Part shown: piece after piece, positions 17,480 through 28,076 of the stretch
Numbering within the stretch: the first letter of the stretch is position 1
Layout of the letters: every line of letters begins with the position of its first letter
NCBI RefSeq assembly: GCF_002904295.1
Contig: NZ_PPHG01000025.1
Location: 1 to 64,000 of the forward strand
Source of the DNA: Amycolatopsis sp. CA-128772
Lineage (GTDB): Bacteria > Actinomycetota > Actinomycetes > Mycobacteriales > Pseudonocardiaceae
Direction of reading: 5' to 3'
Length of the DNA: 64,000 nucleotides
Notes under the pieces: generated by a model
The model's database searches: none
Told to the model about the DNA's origin: nothing
The model's input: only the letters and a program-made list of their open reading frames with translations
Made by a program: the position numbers and the translations under genes

Positions 17480-20400
17480 CTAGAGCTCGTAGTCCTTCGG
17501 CGGGTTGAGGCCGCGGTCCACCGCCCGGCCCAGTGCTTCGACCGTGGGGTGCTCCAGCAGCAGGGCCAGCGCCCCGACGGTGGGGTTGTCGAACAGGGCC
17601 CGCGGCGGCAGCGCGGCGCCGAAGTCCGCGCGCAGCCGGGCGGTGACGCGCAGGCACAGCAGCGAATCGCCGCCGAGGGCGAAGAAGTCGTCGTCGACAC
17701 CCACCTCGTCGACGGCGAGCACCTCGGCCCAGATCCGGCTCAGCGTCCGCTCGGTCGCGGTGCGGGGCGCGAGGTAGGCGGCGTCGGCGGGGCCGGGCAC
17801 CGGCGCCGGCCGCGGGCGGTCCCGGGGCGGGGCGGCCGGCCGGGCGGGTTCCCGCAGCAGGTCGGTGAGTTCGCCGGCGAGGGCCTCGGCCGTGCTCGCG
17901 TCGAACAGCGCGGGGTCGTAGCCGAGCGCCAGGGTCAGGGGTTCGTCGTCGCGTGCGCTGCCGTGGGCGACGAGGGCCAGGGGGTAGTTGGTGATCTCGA
18001 CGGCGGCCAGGTCCGCGACGTGCAACCCGTGCGCGGCCAAGGCGTCCCGGTCGAAGGGGTAGTTCTCGAACACGACGATGCTGTCGAAGAGGCCGGCCGG
18101 GGCGGGCAGCCCGCTCCAGCGGCGCAGGGCGGCGAGCGAGACGTGCCCGAACCGGCGTGCCTCGGCCTGCTCGGCCTGCAGCCGCCGGAACCAGCCGGGC
18201 CGGTCCTCCGCCTCCGCGACGGTGACGCGGACCGGCACGGTGTTGACGAACATGCCGGCGATCGCGTCCACCCCGGGCAGTTCGGCCGGCCGGCCGGACA
18301 CCACGGCCCCGAAGCAGACGTCCGGGTCGCCGCCGTGGCGGGCGAGCAGCCGCGCCCACGAGCCCTGCACGACGGCGTTGACGGTGAGCCGGTGGCGCCG
18401 GGCGAAGGCGGCCAGCTTCCGTGACTCCGCAACGGACAGCCGGCGTTCCACTGTGGACGTCGAGCGGGTGCGGTGGGCCCGGCCGGGCGGGCGGTCGTAG
18501 GGCAGCCGGGTCGGGGTGAGCCCGGAAAGGACCTTCCGCCAGTGGGTTTCGGCCGCGGCCGCGTCCTGGCGGGCCAGCCACGCCAGGTGGTCGGAGAAGG
18601 GGCGGCGGCGCCGGGCGGGCTGCCCGGACAGGTGCGCGAGGACGTCGGTGAGGACTTCGAAGACGCTCCAGCCGTCCAGGATGACGTGGTGGAAGGTCCA
18701 CAGGGTCCGGATCCGGTCGTCGGCCAGCCGGAGGAGGGTGACGCGCATCAAGGGTGGCACGGCGGGATCCAGCCCGGCGTCGCGGTCCGCGGCGAGCACC
18801 TCGGCTTCGTCCCCGGGCCGGGATCGCCAGTCGTGCACGGTCACCGGCAGGGTGACGGCCCGGTGCACGACCTGGACCGGTTCGCGCACGCCGGTCCAGC
18901 GCACGGCGGTGCGCAGGACCGGGATTTCCTCGACGGCTTTCCGCCACGCGCGTTCCAGCGCGGCGGGGGCGCCGACGCCGGTGAGGGTGAAGCAGAGCTG
19001 CTCGAGGTAGGTGCCCGGTTCCGACAGGCTGTGGAACAGCATGCCGGCCTGCATCGGGGTGAGGGGGTAGACGTCCTCGACGTTGCGGCCGTCGCCGAGC
19101 AGCCGGTCGAGCTCCGGCTGGCTGGCGGCGGCGAGCGGGAAGTCCGAGGGGGTCCCGCCGCCGGCGGCCGGGTCGGCGCAGTGGGCGGTGATTTCGCGGA
19201 GGGCGGCGAGCACCTCGGCGGCCAGGCGGGTGACGGCCGGTTCGTCGTGGACGCCCGGGGAGTAGGTCCACTCGAACTCGAGCTCGCCCGCGGCGGTGAC
19301 GGCCGCGGTGACGTCCAGCCGGGCGGTGCCGGTGCGGTGCGGGGCGCGGGTGAGCCCGATCGCGGAGGGCGCCGAGCGGAACAGCTCGCCGTCCTCCGGT
19401 GCACCGTCCCCGAGGTCGAACCGGCCCAGGTAGTTGAACGCCACCGCCGGCCGCGGCACCGGGACCGGCTTCTCCCCCAGGTACCGCAGCGCGCCGTACC
19501 CCAGGCCGCGGTCGGGCGCCGCGCGCAACGCCTCCTTCACCGCCTTGAGCACCGCGCCCCAGCCGCCGTCCCGCGGCACCTCCACCGCGCACGGGTACAG
19601 CGTCGTGAACCAGCCGACCGTCCGGGACAGGTCCACGTCGCCGAAGATCTCCTCGCGGCCGTGGCCCTCCAGCTCGAGCACGACCCGGTCGTCGCCGAGC
19701 CACCTCGCGAGCACCCGGGCGAGCGCGCTCACCAGCAGGTCGTCGATCCGGGTGCGGTACGCCGCCGGGGTCTCGCGCAGCAACGCCGCCGTCTCCCCCG
19801 CGCTGAGCCGGGCCGTGACCGCGCCCGGCCGGCGCGGGTCGCCGTCCGGGCGCGCGCCGGCGCCCTCGGACGCCCGGTGCCAGTACGGGAGCTGGGCGTC
19901 GAACGCGCCCGCGGCGGCGTGCTCGGCCAGCCGTCGCGACCAGTCGCCGAACGACGTCGTCCGGGGCGGCAGCTCCACCGGGCGGCCCGCGTGCGCTGCC
20001 CGGTAAGCCGCGCGCAGGTCGGCGAGGAGGATCCGCCACGAGACGCCGTCCACGACCAAGTGGTGGGCGGCCAGGAGCAGGCGCGAGCCGTCCAGGACCG
20101 CCGTGAACAACGCTCCGCCGTCCAGCTCGAACAGGTCCATTGTGGACACGGGACCGGCACGGAAGACCGGCACCGGGTCGGTGTATTCCTGCCGCCACTC
20201 GCCGCCGACGCGCCGGAAGCGCAGCCGGAGCGCGTCGTGGTGACCGGCCAGCGCCTCGACCGCCGTGCGCAGCGCCGCGCGGTCGACGTCCGGGCCGACC
20301 TCGGCCGACACCCACTGGCCGAAGTGCCCGGGCCGCTCGGTGATCGTCTCGAAGAACCAGTGCTGGATCGGCGACAGCGGCACCGGGCCGGACGGCCGGG

Positions 20401-23400
20401 GTGCCTCGCGCACCGCCGGTCCGGCCCAGACGCCGGCCGCGGCCAGCGCCGCCGGGGTCTGCCGGAGGAAGACGTCCTTCGCACTCAGGCGCAGCCCGAG
20501 CTGCCGGGCCCGCGCCACCACCTGGATGCCGAGGATCGAGTCGCCGCCCAGCTCGAAGAAGTTGTCCGCCGCCCCGACGCGCTCCACGCCCAGCACCTCG
20601 GCCCACACGCGGGTCACCAGCTCCTCGGCGGCCCCGCGCGGGGCGGTGTGGGCGCGGGCGGTCCGCGGCGCGGGCAGCGCGCGGCGGTCGATCTTGCCCT
20701 GCGGCGTCAACGGGAACCGGTCGAGCAGCACCAGCGCGCCGGGGACGAGGTGGCCCGGCAGGCTCTTGCCGAGGAACTCGCGCAGCGCGGCGGTCTCGAC
20801 CGGGCGCCGGGGCACGACGTACCCGGCCAGCCGCTTGTGCCCGGGGGTGTCCTCCCGGGCCAGCACGACGGCCTCGCCGACGTCCGGGTGCCGCCGCAGC
20901 GCCGCCTCGATCTCGCCCACCTCGATCCGGAAGCCGCGGATCTTGACCTGGTCGTCGGACCGGCCGAGGAAGTCGAGCACCCAGCCGGTCCCGGCGCGCC
21001 AGCGCACGACGTCGCCGGTGCGGTAGAGCCGGGTGCCGTCCCCGAAGGGGTCGGCGACGAACCGGTCCGCGGTCAGGCCGGGCCGGTCCAGGTAGCCGCG
21101 GGCCAGTCCGCTGCCGCCGACGTACAGCTCGCCGGGCACCCCGGCCGGCACCGGGTCGAGGTGGCGGTCCAGGACCAGGCAGGTCGTCCCGGTGATCGGC
21201 CGCCCGATCGGGACCGGGCGGCCGGCGTCGCGGTCGCGGACGCGGTGGCAGGCGGTGAACGTGGTGTTCTCGGTGGGCCCGTAGCCGTTGACCAGTTCCA
21301 GGTCCGGGCACCGCCGCAGCACTCGCGCGCACTGCTGCGGCGACAGGACGTCACCGCCGGAGACCAGCCGCCGCAGCCCGGCGAACACGCCGGGGTCGGC
21401 CGCGGCCACCTCGTGGAACATCCCCGCGGTCAGCCAGAGCGAGGTGACGCCTTCGGTGCGGACGAAGGCGCCGAGGGCGTCGACCGACGGCACGTCGTCG
21501 GTGTCGACGGCCAGCCGGGCCCCGGACAGCAGCGCGCCCCAGATCTCCAGCGTCGAGGCGTCGAACGACAGCGGCGCGTACTGCGTGGCGACGTCGTCCG
21601 GGCCGAGCCGGGCGTACGGGTCGGCGCACAGCCGGGTCACCGAGCGGTGCTCGATCAGCACACCCTTCGGCCGGCCCGAGGACCCGGAGGTGTAGAGCAC
21701 GCAGGCCAGGTTCCCCGGCCGGGGCCCGCGCGCCGGGGCACCACCGGGCCGGTCGGCCGCCCACCCGCCGTCCAGGGCCAGCACGGGTGTCCCGGCGGGG
21801 ACGCGGTCCCGCACCGCCCGGGTGGTGAGCACGGCCGTGGCCCCGGAATCTTCCAGCAGCAACGCCAGCCGCTCGTCCGGGTAGCGCGGGTCCAGGGGGA
21901 CGTAGGCGGCACCGGCCTTCAGGACGGCCAGCATCCCGACGACCGCGTCGAGGCCCCGCGGCACGCACAGGCCGATCCGGGTGTCGGGCCGGGCGCCGTG
22001 CGCGATCAGGCCGTGCGCGAGCCGGTTCGCCCGCGTGTCGAGCTCGCGGTAGGTCAGGGCCGCGCCGGCGCAGGTCACCGCGAGCGCGTCGGGGTGTTCG
22101 CGGACGCGCTCGGCGAAGACCTCGGGCACGCTCAGCCTGGGGCCGTCCGCGACCGCGCGGCCCGCGGCCAGCAGCTCGCGGCGTTGCGCCGGGGCCGGCC
22201 ACGGCAGCCGCGACAGCCGCCGCCCGGGATCGTCCGCGATGCCTTCGAGCAGGGCCAGCAGGTTCTCCGCCAGCCGCCGGATCGTTTCCGCGTCGAACAG
22301 CTCGGTGCTGTAGTCGATGACGGTGCGCAGGCCGCCGTCGCGCGGCTCGAACTCCACGGTCAGGTCGAACTGCGCCGACCGCCGGGGCAGGTCGAGCTCC
22401 TCGACCGCCAGGCCGCTGAGCTCCGGTGTGGCCGACGGCGCGTTCTGCAGCACCACCATGGTGTTGACCAGCGGTGACCGGCTCGCGTCGCGGTCCGGGG
22501 CGAGCAGTTCGACCAGGCGGCCGAACGGGACGTCGTCGTGGGCCATCGCGTCGAGCACGGTCGAACGGACGTCGGTGAGGAAGGCGGCGAAGGACGGGTC
22601 GCCGTCGAGCCGGGAGCGGAGCACGACCGTGTTGACGAAGAAGCCGACCAGCCCCGCCAGTTCGTCCCAGGAGCGCCCGGCGGTGACCGTGCCGAGCGCA
22701 ATGTCGCGCTGGCCGGTGTAGCGCGCGAAGAGCACCTGCGTGGCCGCGATCAGGGTCATGAACAGGGTGGCGCCGCGCTCCCGGCCGAGCTCCGCCAGCC
22801 GGGCGGTGACGGCCGGGGGCACGGTGCATCGGTGCGTCGCGCCCGCCGTCCCGCGCACCGCGGGGCGCGGCCGGTCGGTGGGCAGCTCCAGCGCCGGGAC
22901 GCCGGCCAGCTGCCGCTCCCAGTAGGCGATCCGGTCGTCCAGCTCGGCGCCGGCCAGCCGTTCCCGCTGCCAGGCGGCGAAGTCGGCGTAACGCAACGGC
23001 AGCGGTGGCAGCCCGGCCGCCGTGCCGCGCACCGCGGCGGAGTACAGCCGGCCGAGCTCGTCCGCGAGCACCCCCATCGACCAGCCGTCGGTGACGATGT
23101 GGTGCAGCACCAGCACGAGCAGGTGGTGGTCCGCCCCGACCTCGAACACCGTCGCGCGGAACACCGGGCCGTGGGCGAGGTCGAAGGGGCGCTGCACCTC
23201 GGCGAGCAGCTCGCCCTCGACGTCTTCGGGGACGCGGACGTCCGGCCGGACCTCCGCGGGCGGCCCGACGACCTGGACCCCGCGGCCCCGCACGGTGGGG
23301 AACGTGGTGCGCAGGGACTCGTGGCGCTCGGCCAGGGTGGTCAGGGCGCTCGCCAGCGCGTCGGCGGACAGCGGCCCGCGCAGCCGGAACCCGGCGCTGG

Positions 23401-25378
23401 TGTTGTACTCCGCGCCGCCCGGGGTGAGCTGGTCGAGGAACCAGAGCCGCTGCTGGCCGGACGACAGCGGCAGCGCGGCCGCCGGCGCGGCCCGCCCCGG
23501 TGCGTGGCCGCCGTGCGCGGCGGGGATCGCCGCCGCGAGCCCGGCGACCGTGCGGTGTTCGAAAACGGCCCGGGCCGGCAACGCCGTGCCCAGGCGCCGG
23601 TTGAGCGTGCCGGCCACCCGCATCGCGAGGATCGAGTCGCCGCCGAGCTCGACGAAGCCGGCCGAGACGCCGACGTGCGGCAGGCCGAGCGCCTCCCGCC
23701 AGACGGCGGCGACCAGTTCTTCGGTGGCGTCCCGGGCAGCTTCGCCGGGCCGGTCGTCCGGCGCGGGCAGCGCGGCGCGGTCGACCTTGCCGGCGGCCGT
23801 CAACGGCAGCCCGGCCAGCTCGACGAACCGGGCGGGCACGAGGTGCTCCGGCACCCGCCGGTGCAGGAACGCCCGCAGCTCGGCCGGGGGCGGCGCCGGC
23901 GCGGTGACGGGTACGACGTAGGCGACCAGATGGTCGGTGTCGCGGCCGCCCCGCCGCGCCACGACGGCCGCGGCGGCCAGTGCGGGGTGCCCGGCCAGGA
24001 CCGCCTCGGCCTCGGCCGGGTCGACGCGGATCCCGCGGATCTTGACCTGGTGGTCGGTGCGGCCGAGGAAGTCGAGGAGGCCGTCGGCCCGGCGGCGCAC
24101 CCGGTCACCGGTGCGGTACATCCGCGCGCCGGGCGGCCCGGCGGGATCGGCGACGAAGGCGGCTGCGGTCGCCCCCGGCGCGCCGAGGTAGCCGCGGGCG
24201 AGGCCGTCCCCGGCGAGCCAGAGCTCCCCGGTACCGCCGGGCGGCACCGGCCGCAGCCCGGCGTCCAGCACCCGGGCCCGCGTCCCGGCGACGGGCCGCC
24301 CGAGCACGGGCGGCCCGTCCGGCACGGCCGGGCACACCAGACTGTCCACAGTGGTCTCGGTGGTGCCGTAGGCGTTGTGGACGGTGACCCCGGCGGCGAT
24401 GAGCGCGGCCCCGAGCCCGGGGTCGACGGGCTCACCACCGGTGAGGACGACCCGCGGCCGCGCGGGCCCGTCGAGCAGCCCGGCGAGCAGCAGCATCCGG
24501 AGGTAGGAGGGAGTCTCGTCGAGCACATCGACCCGCGCGTCGGCCAGCGCGGCGACCGTGGCGCGCGGATCGAGCCGGGTCGGCCGGTCGAGCACGTGCA
24601 GTTCGTGGCCGGCCAGCAGCCACAGCAGCGGAACCTAGGAGGCATCGAAGGACAGCGAGGCGGTGTGGGCCACCCGCAGCCGCCGCCCGGCGGCCCGGGC
24701 GGCGGGTTCGAAGATCTGCGCCCGGTGGGCGGCGAACAGGCTGAGCAGGCCGTGGTGGGTGCCGAGCACGCCGCGGGGCCGGCCGGTCGAGCCGGAGGTG
24801 TGGAGGACGTAGGCGAGGTTGTTGGGCCGGACCCGGGGCCGGGGCGGGATCGAGCCGTCGGTGGGAGGGGTGGTGGTCACCGCACGGCCGGGCGCACGCT
24901 CGCCGCTGGTCCCGGGCGCCGCCAGCCACCCCGCGTCGCCCTCCGCAGGCGAGCCGGTCACCGCACGCCCGCCGCCGTCACCCGGCGCCGCCACGAACAG
25001 CGCTTCACACTCCGGCGGCACCTCACCCGCCAGCTCCGGCTGGGTCACCACCAGCCCGGCTCCGGCGGCGGCCAGCAGCGCGGCCCGGTGCGGTGCCGGA
25101 TGCGCCGGATCCACCGGCACGTACGCCGCGCCTGCCTTGAGCACCGCGAACACCGCCACCACCAGGTCCACCCCGCGCTCCACCAGCAGCCCGACCCGGC
25201 TCTCGAGGCCCACGCCCCGGTCCGCGAGGCGAGCCGCCAGTTCGTCGCTGCGGGTGGCCAGTTCCGCGTAGCTCAGCCGGGTGCCGCCGCTGACCACCGC
25301 GGTCTCGGCGGGTGCGCGGGACACGCGGTCCGCGAGCAGATCGCCCACGCCGCTGACGGTGCCCGTCGTGGCAGTCAT
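17480..25378 (-). CDS. Nonribosomal peptide synthetase A-T / C-A-T-E / C-T, interrupted by an in-frame TAG
   Basis: Reading through the stop gives 2632 codons. Approximate domains: A1 1-540, T1 550-620 (Ser582), C 640-1070, A2 1090-1590, T2 1610-1670, E 1690-2110, C 2130-2530, T3 2550-2632. A2 has pocket residues D,A,L,W,V,G,G,T,F (GrsA positions 235-331), matching the classic valine code; the E domain ([24 protein letters not shown]) predicts D-Val. A1 residues D,A,V,D,L,G,A,V,D suggest a basic or polar side chain. T3 has no A domain. Codon 248 (24637-24635) is TAG, directly after FDAS of A1, where Trp is common. Start ATG 25378 with GGGGA upstream. It is probably co-transcribed with the KS gene that follows. 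Confidence 0.85.
24635..24637 (-). other. In-frame amber codon inside the first A domain
   Basis: On the minus strand the frame reads ...TTC GAT GCC TCC TAG GTT CCG CTG..., giving [22 protein letters not shown]. Both sides are good A-domain sequence in the same frame, so this is a point change (TGG to TAG is the simplest) rather than an indel. No good restart with a ribosome-binding site is seen nearby; the next ATG is at 24595. Confidence 0.9.
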
Positions 25379-25395
25379 TCCCAGAAATCCCCAGT

Positions 25396-25435
25396 GTCCG
25401 ATGCGCGAGTGTCCGATGCGCGGGTTCGATGCGCG
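25396..25435 (-). repeat. Triple short direct repeat in the NRPS leader
   Basis: On the plus strand GTCCGATGCGCG occurs at 25396-25407 and 25411-25422, with a variant GTTCGATGCGCG at 25424-25435. The array lies 18-57 bases upstream of the NRPS start codon and its ribosome-binding site. It could be an operator or a replication-slippage relic. Confidence 0.5.
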
Positions 25436-25672
25436 GTGCCGGAACGGTTTTCCCGCGTTTCCGGCGAGCGATCGTTGGATACTTCCAGCGGCCGACCGGC
25501 AGCGGCAAGCCGCCGAACGAGGGATCGGACCGTTCTTGCCGGTGACCACAGGAGAATTGATCGTCCACAATAGACTCATATTTCGACGACCAGTGATTAC
25601 GCCGTTCGGCGCCGTCGGCCGCGCCGCCGGGCGTGTTAGCTTCGGGTGGGGGAATTCGTCGAGGGAGGGTGC
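25436..25672. promoter_or_regulatory. Divergent promoter region between the NRPS and the fkb-type cassette
   Basis: About 240 bases without a gene, separating two divergent biosynthetic units. The segment 25553-25600 is distinctly A+T-richer than its surroundings, as expected for promoters. I cannot place -35/-10 boxes with confidence. GAGGGAGGG at 25661-25669 is the ribosome-binding site for the ACP gene on the plus strand. Confidence 0.45.
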
Positions 25673-25957
25673 GTGGCCGGCCAGCAGCCCGTGGGCGCGG
25701 AACCCACTGCCGAAGCGATCCTGGCGGGACTTTCGGGTTTCTTCGCCACCGCGACGGCCGGGAACACCCCCGGCCCGGATGAAGACTACTTCGCCCTCGG
25801 GCTGGTGAACTCGCTGCTGGCCCTGGAACTGGTGGCGCACGTCGAGCGCCGGTACGGGATCGACGTCGACGTGGCGGATCTCGATCTCGACAATTTCCGG
25901 ACGATGAACCGGGTCGCCGGATTCGTGCTGCGGAAACGATCGGCCGGGATTCGGTGA
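25673..25957 (+). CDS. Discrete acyl carrier protein for an extender unit (FkbJ type)
   Basis: A 94-aa ACP. The attachment serine is Ser47 in FALGLVNSLLALELV; the G-L/M-V-x-S form rather than LGxDS is characteristic of FkbJ-like carriers that hold glycerate-derived extender units. The GTG at 25673 is chosen because GAGGGAGGG lies just upstream; an in-frame ATG at 25646 lacks such a site. The stop overlaps the next GTG (GTGA). It is the first gene of a four-gene coupled cassette (ACP, acyl-CoA dehydrogenase, FkbH, 3-hydroxyacyl dehydrogenase). Confidence 0.88.
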   Translation: MAGQQPVGAEPTAEAILAGLSGFFATATAGNTPGPDEDYFALGLVNSLLALELVAHVERRYGIDVDVADLDLDNFRTMNRVAGFVLRKRSAGIR

Positions 25958-27057
25958 CCACAATGGACTCCGCCGCGTTCGCGGATTCGCTGCGGCCGGA
26001 CGCGGCGGACTGGGACGCCCGCGGCGCGGTTCCGGACGATGTCGTCAAAGCCTTGGCGCACGCCGGTTTCCTGGCCGCCGACCTGCCCGCCGCCGCCGGG
26101 GGCGCCGGCCTTGCACCGGCCGCGCTGGGCGAACTGTGCGCCGATATCGGTGGCGTGTGCAGTTCCCTGCGAGCCCTCGTCACGGTGCAGGGCATGGTCG
26201 CCGCGGCCGTCCTGCGCTGGGGCACCGCCGGCCAGCGGTCGCACTGGTTGCCCGCGCTCGCGCGCGGGGACGTGCTGGCCGGGTTCGCCGCCACCGAACC
26301 CGGCGCCGGGAGCGACCTGTCCGCGGTGACCACGTCCGCCGTGCGCGAGGCCGGGCGGGTGCGCGTCCGCGGGCGCAAGCTGTGGGTCACCTTCGGGCAG
26401 GTCGCGAACGTCTTCCTGGTGCTCGCCGCGGACGCGGGCCGTCCCGTCGCGGTGCTGGTCGAGGCCGATCGGCCCGGGGTGGCCGTCGAGCCGGTGCGGG
26501 GGCAGCTGGGGCTGCGCGCGGCCCGGCTCGCCCACGTCCGGTTCGACGACGTGGCCGTCCCGGCGGACAACCTGCTCGCCCCATCGGGGTTCGGGCTGTC
26601 CCACGTCGTGGCGACGGCCCTGGACCACGGGCGGTTCACCGTCGCCTGGGGCTGCGTCGGGCTGGCGGAGGCGTGCCTGCGCACCGCCGCGGGGCACGCC
26701 GCCGACCGGGTCCAGGGCGGTGTGCGGCTCGCGGACCACCAGGTTGTGCGCGCCCTGCTCGGCCGCAGCCTCGCCGACGTCACGGCCGCGCGTGCGGTGT
26801 GCGCCCGCGCGGCCGCGCTGCGCGAGCGGGGCGCCCCGGACGCCGTGGCCGGGACCGTGCTGGCGAAGTACGTGGCGGCCGGAGCCGCCGCCGGGGTCGC
26901 CGACCGGGCCGGGCAGGTCCTCGGCGCGGCCGGCTGCGCCGAAGACAGCCTGGTCGGCCGGTTCTTCCGCGACGCCAAGGTGATGCGAATCATCGAGGGT
27001 GCCGACGAAGTCGCCGAACAGCAGCTCGGCGGATACGCGTTGCGGTGGCGGCCGTGA
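25954..27057 (+). CDS. Acyl-CoA/ACP dehydrogenase of the extender-unit cassette (FkbI type)
   Basis: A 367-aa flavoprotein of the acyl-CoA dehydrogenase family. Seen: the GFAATEPGAGSDLSAVTT region of the flavin site, the central beta-domain, and the C-terminal RDAKVMRIIEGADEVAEQ helix typical of the family. In methoxymalonyl- and hydroxymalonyl-ACP pathways the FkbI-type enzyme acts on the hydroxyacyl-ACP made from glyceryl-ACP, completing oxidation to the carboxylate. GTG start overlaps the ACP stop; an ATG three codons later is an alternative. Its stop overlaps the start of the FkbH gene. Confidence 0.88.
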   Translation: MTTMDSAAFADSLRPDAADWDARGAVPDDVVKALAHAGFLAADLPAAAGGAGLAPAALGELCADIGGVCSSLRALVTVQGMVAAAVLRWGTAGQRSHWLPALARGDVLAGFAATEPGAGSDLSAVTTSAVREAGRVRVRGRKLWVTFGQVANVFLVLAADAGRPVAVLVEADRPGVAVEPVRGQLGLRAARLAHVRFDDVAVPADNLLAPSGFGLSHVVATALDHGRFTVAWGCVGLAEACLRTAAGHAADRVQGGVRLADHQVVRALLGRSLADVTAARAVCARAAALRERGAPDAVAGTVLAKYVAAGAAAGVADRAGQVLGAAGCAEDSLVGRFFRDAKVMRIIEGADEVAEQQLGGYALRWRP

Positions 27058-28076
27058 AGACGGTCAAGTGCCTGGTCTGGGACCTCGACGACACGCTGTG
27101 GGACGGCGTCGTGCTCGAGGGCGACCGGCCGCGGCCCTTCCCCGCCGCGATCGAGGCCCTGCACACGCTGGACCGCCGGGGGATCCTGCACGCCGTGGCG
27201 GGCCGGGGCGAGCTCGCGCGCGCGGCCGGGCACCTCGCCGAACACGGCCTGACGAACCTGTTCTGCGCGTGCGAAGTCGGCTGGGGCGAGAAGTCCGCGT
27301 CGATCCGCCGGATCGCCGCGGACCTGAACATCGGCCTGGACACCATCGCCTTCGCCGACAACGACCCGGCCGAGCGCGCCGAGGTCGCCGCCGCGCTGCC
27401 GATGGTCCGCTGCTACCCCGCCGAGCGGGTCGGCGAGCTGGCGGAGCTGGCCGAGTTCCGGCCGCCGCAGGTGACCGACGAGGCCCGCCACCGCCGCCAC
27501 CGGTACCTCGCCGAACGGGACCGCGCCGCGGCGGAGCGCGCGTTCCCCGGGCCGCCGTCGGAGTTCCTCGCCTCGCTCGGGTTGACGATGACCGTCCGGG
27601 CCGCCGGCGAAGCCGACTTCGCCCGCGCGCACGAGCTCACCCTCCGCACCCACCAGCTCAACACCACGGGCCGCACCCTGGACGCCGGGCAGCTGCGCGA
27701 CCTGTGTGCGTCCCCGGACCACGAGGTGCTGGTCGCGGACGTGACCGACCGGTTCGGCGCGCACGGCACCGTGGGGCTCGCCGTGCTGCGCGAGGACGGT
27801 CCCGACGTCGTGCTGGAGCTGCTGCTGACGTCGTGCCGGGTGCTGAACCGCGGCATCGGCGCGGTGCTGCTCGGCCACCTGGTGCGGGACGTCCTGGCGC
27901 GCGGACGGCGGCCGGTCGCCCGGTTCGTCCCGACGGCGGCCAACCGGATCATGCTGGTGACGCTGCGGTTCGCCGGCTTCGAGCCGGGCGCGGGATCGAC
28001 GCTGGTCTTCGACCCGCACCGGCCGCCGCCGGCCGCGCCCGGGCACCTGCGGATCGTCGACGGGAGAACCGGGTGA
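27054..28076 (+). CDS. FkbH-like HAD glyceryltransferase/phosphatase
   Basis: A 340-aa protein of the FkbH family, which dephosphorylates 1,3-bisphosphoglycerate and loads D-glycerate on an ACP. HAD motif I is VWDLDDTLWDG (Asp10, Asp12), the lysine motif is VGWGEKSASIRRIA, and motif IV is FADNDPAERAEV. The C-terminal GNAT-like half is typical (LLTSCRVLNRGIGAVLL). Motif II, usually of SKND type in this family, reads AVAGRG. The GTG start overlaps the dehydrogenase stop. It defines the cassette as glycolysis-derived extender-unit synthesis. Confidence 0.9.
   Translation: MKTVKCLVWDLDDTLWDGVVLEGDRPRPFPAAIEALHTLDRRGILHAVAGRGELARAAGHLAEHGLTNLFCACEVGWGEKSASIRRIAADLNIGLDTIAFADNDPAERAEVAAALPMVRCYPAERVGELAELAEFRPPQVTDEARHRRHRYLAERDRAAAERAFPGPPSEFLASLGLTMTVRAAGEADFARAHELTLRTHQLNTTGRTLDAGQLRDLCASPDHEVLVADVTDRFGAHGTVGLAVLREDGPDVVLELLLTSCRVLNRGIGAVLLGHLVRDVLARGRRPVARFVPTAANRIMLVTLRFAGFEPGAGSTLVFDPHRPPPAAPGHLRIVDGRTG

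Noticed and set aside
14632..17508. Plus-strand open frame of 958 codons opposite the KS/NRPS gene
   Set aside because: Mirror of the minus-strand coding sequence; no recognisable motif. The same holds for 18473-22477 and 58098-60206 on the plus strand.
11111..28076. Tetronate pathway (KAS III + FkbH + ACP)
   Set aside because: Those three gene types occur, but the FkbI- and FkbK-type dehydrogenases point to hydroxymalonyl-ACP, the KAS III triad is altered, and no tetronate acyltransferase/dehydratase pair is present.
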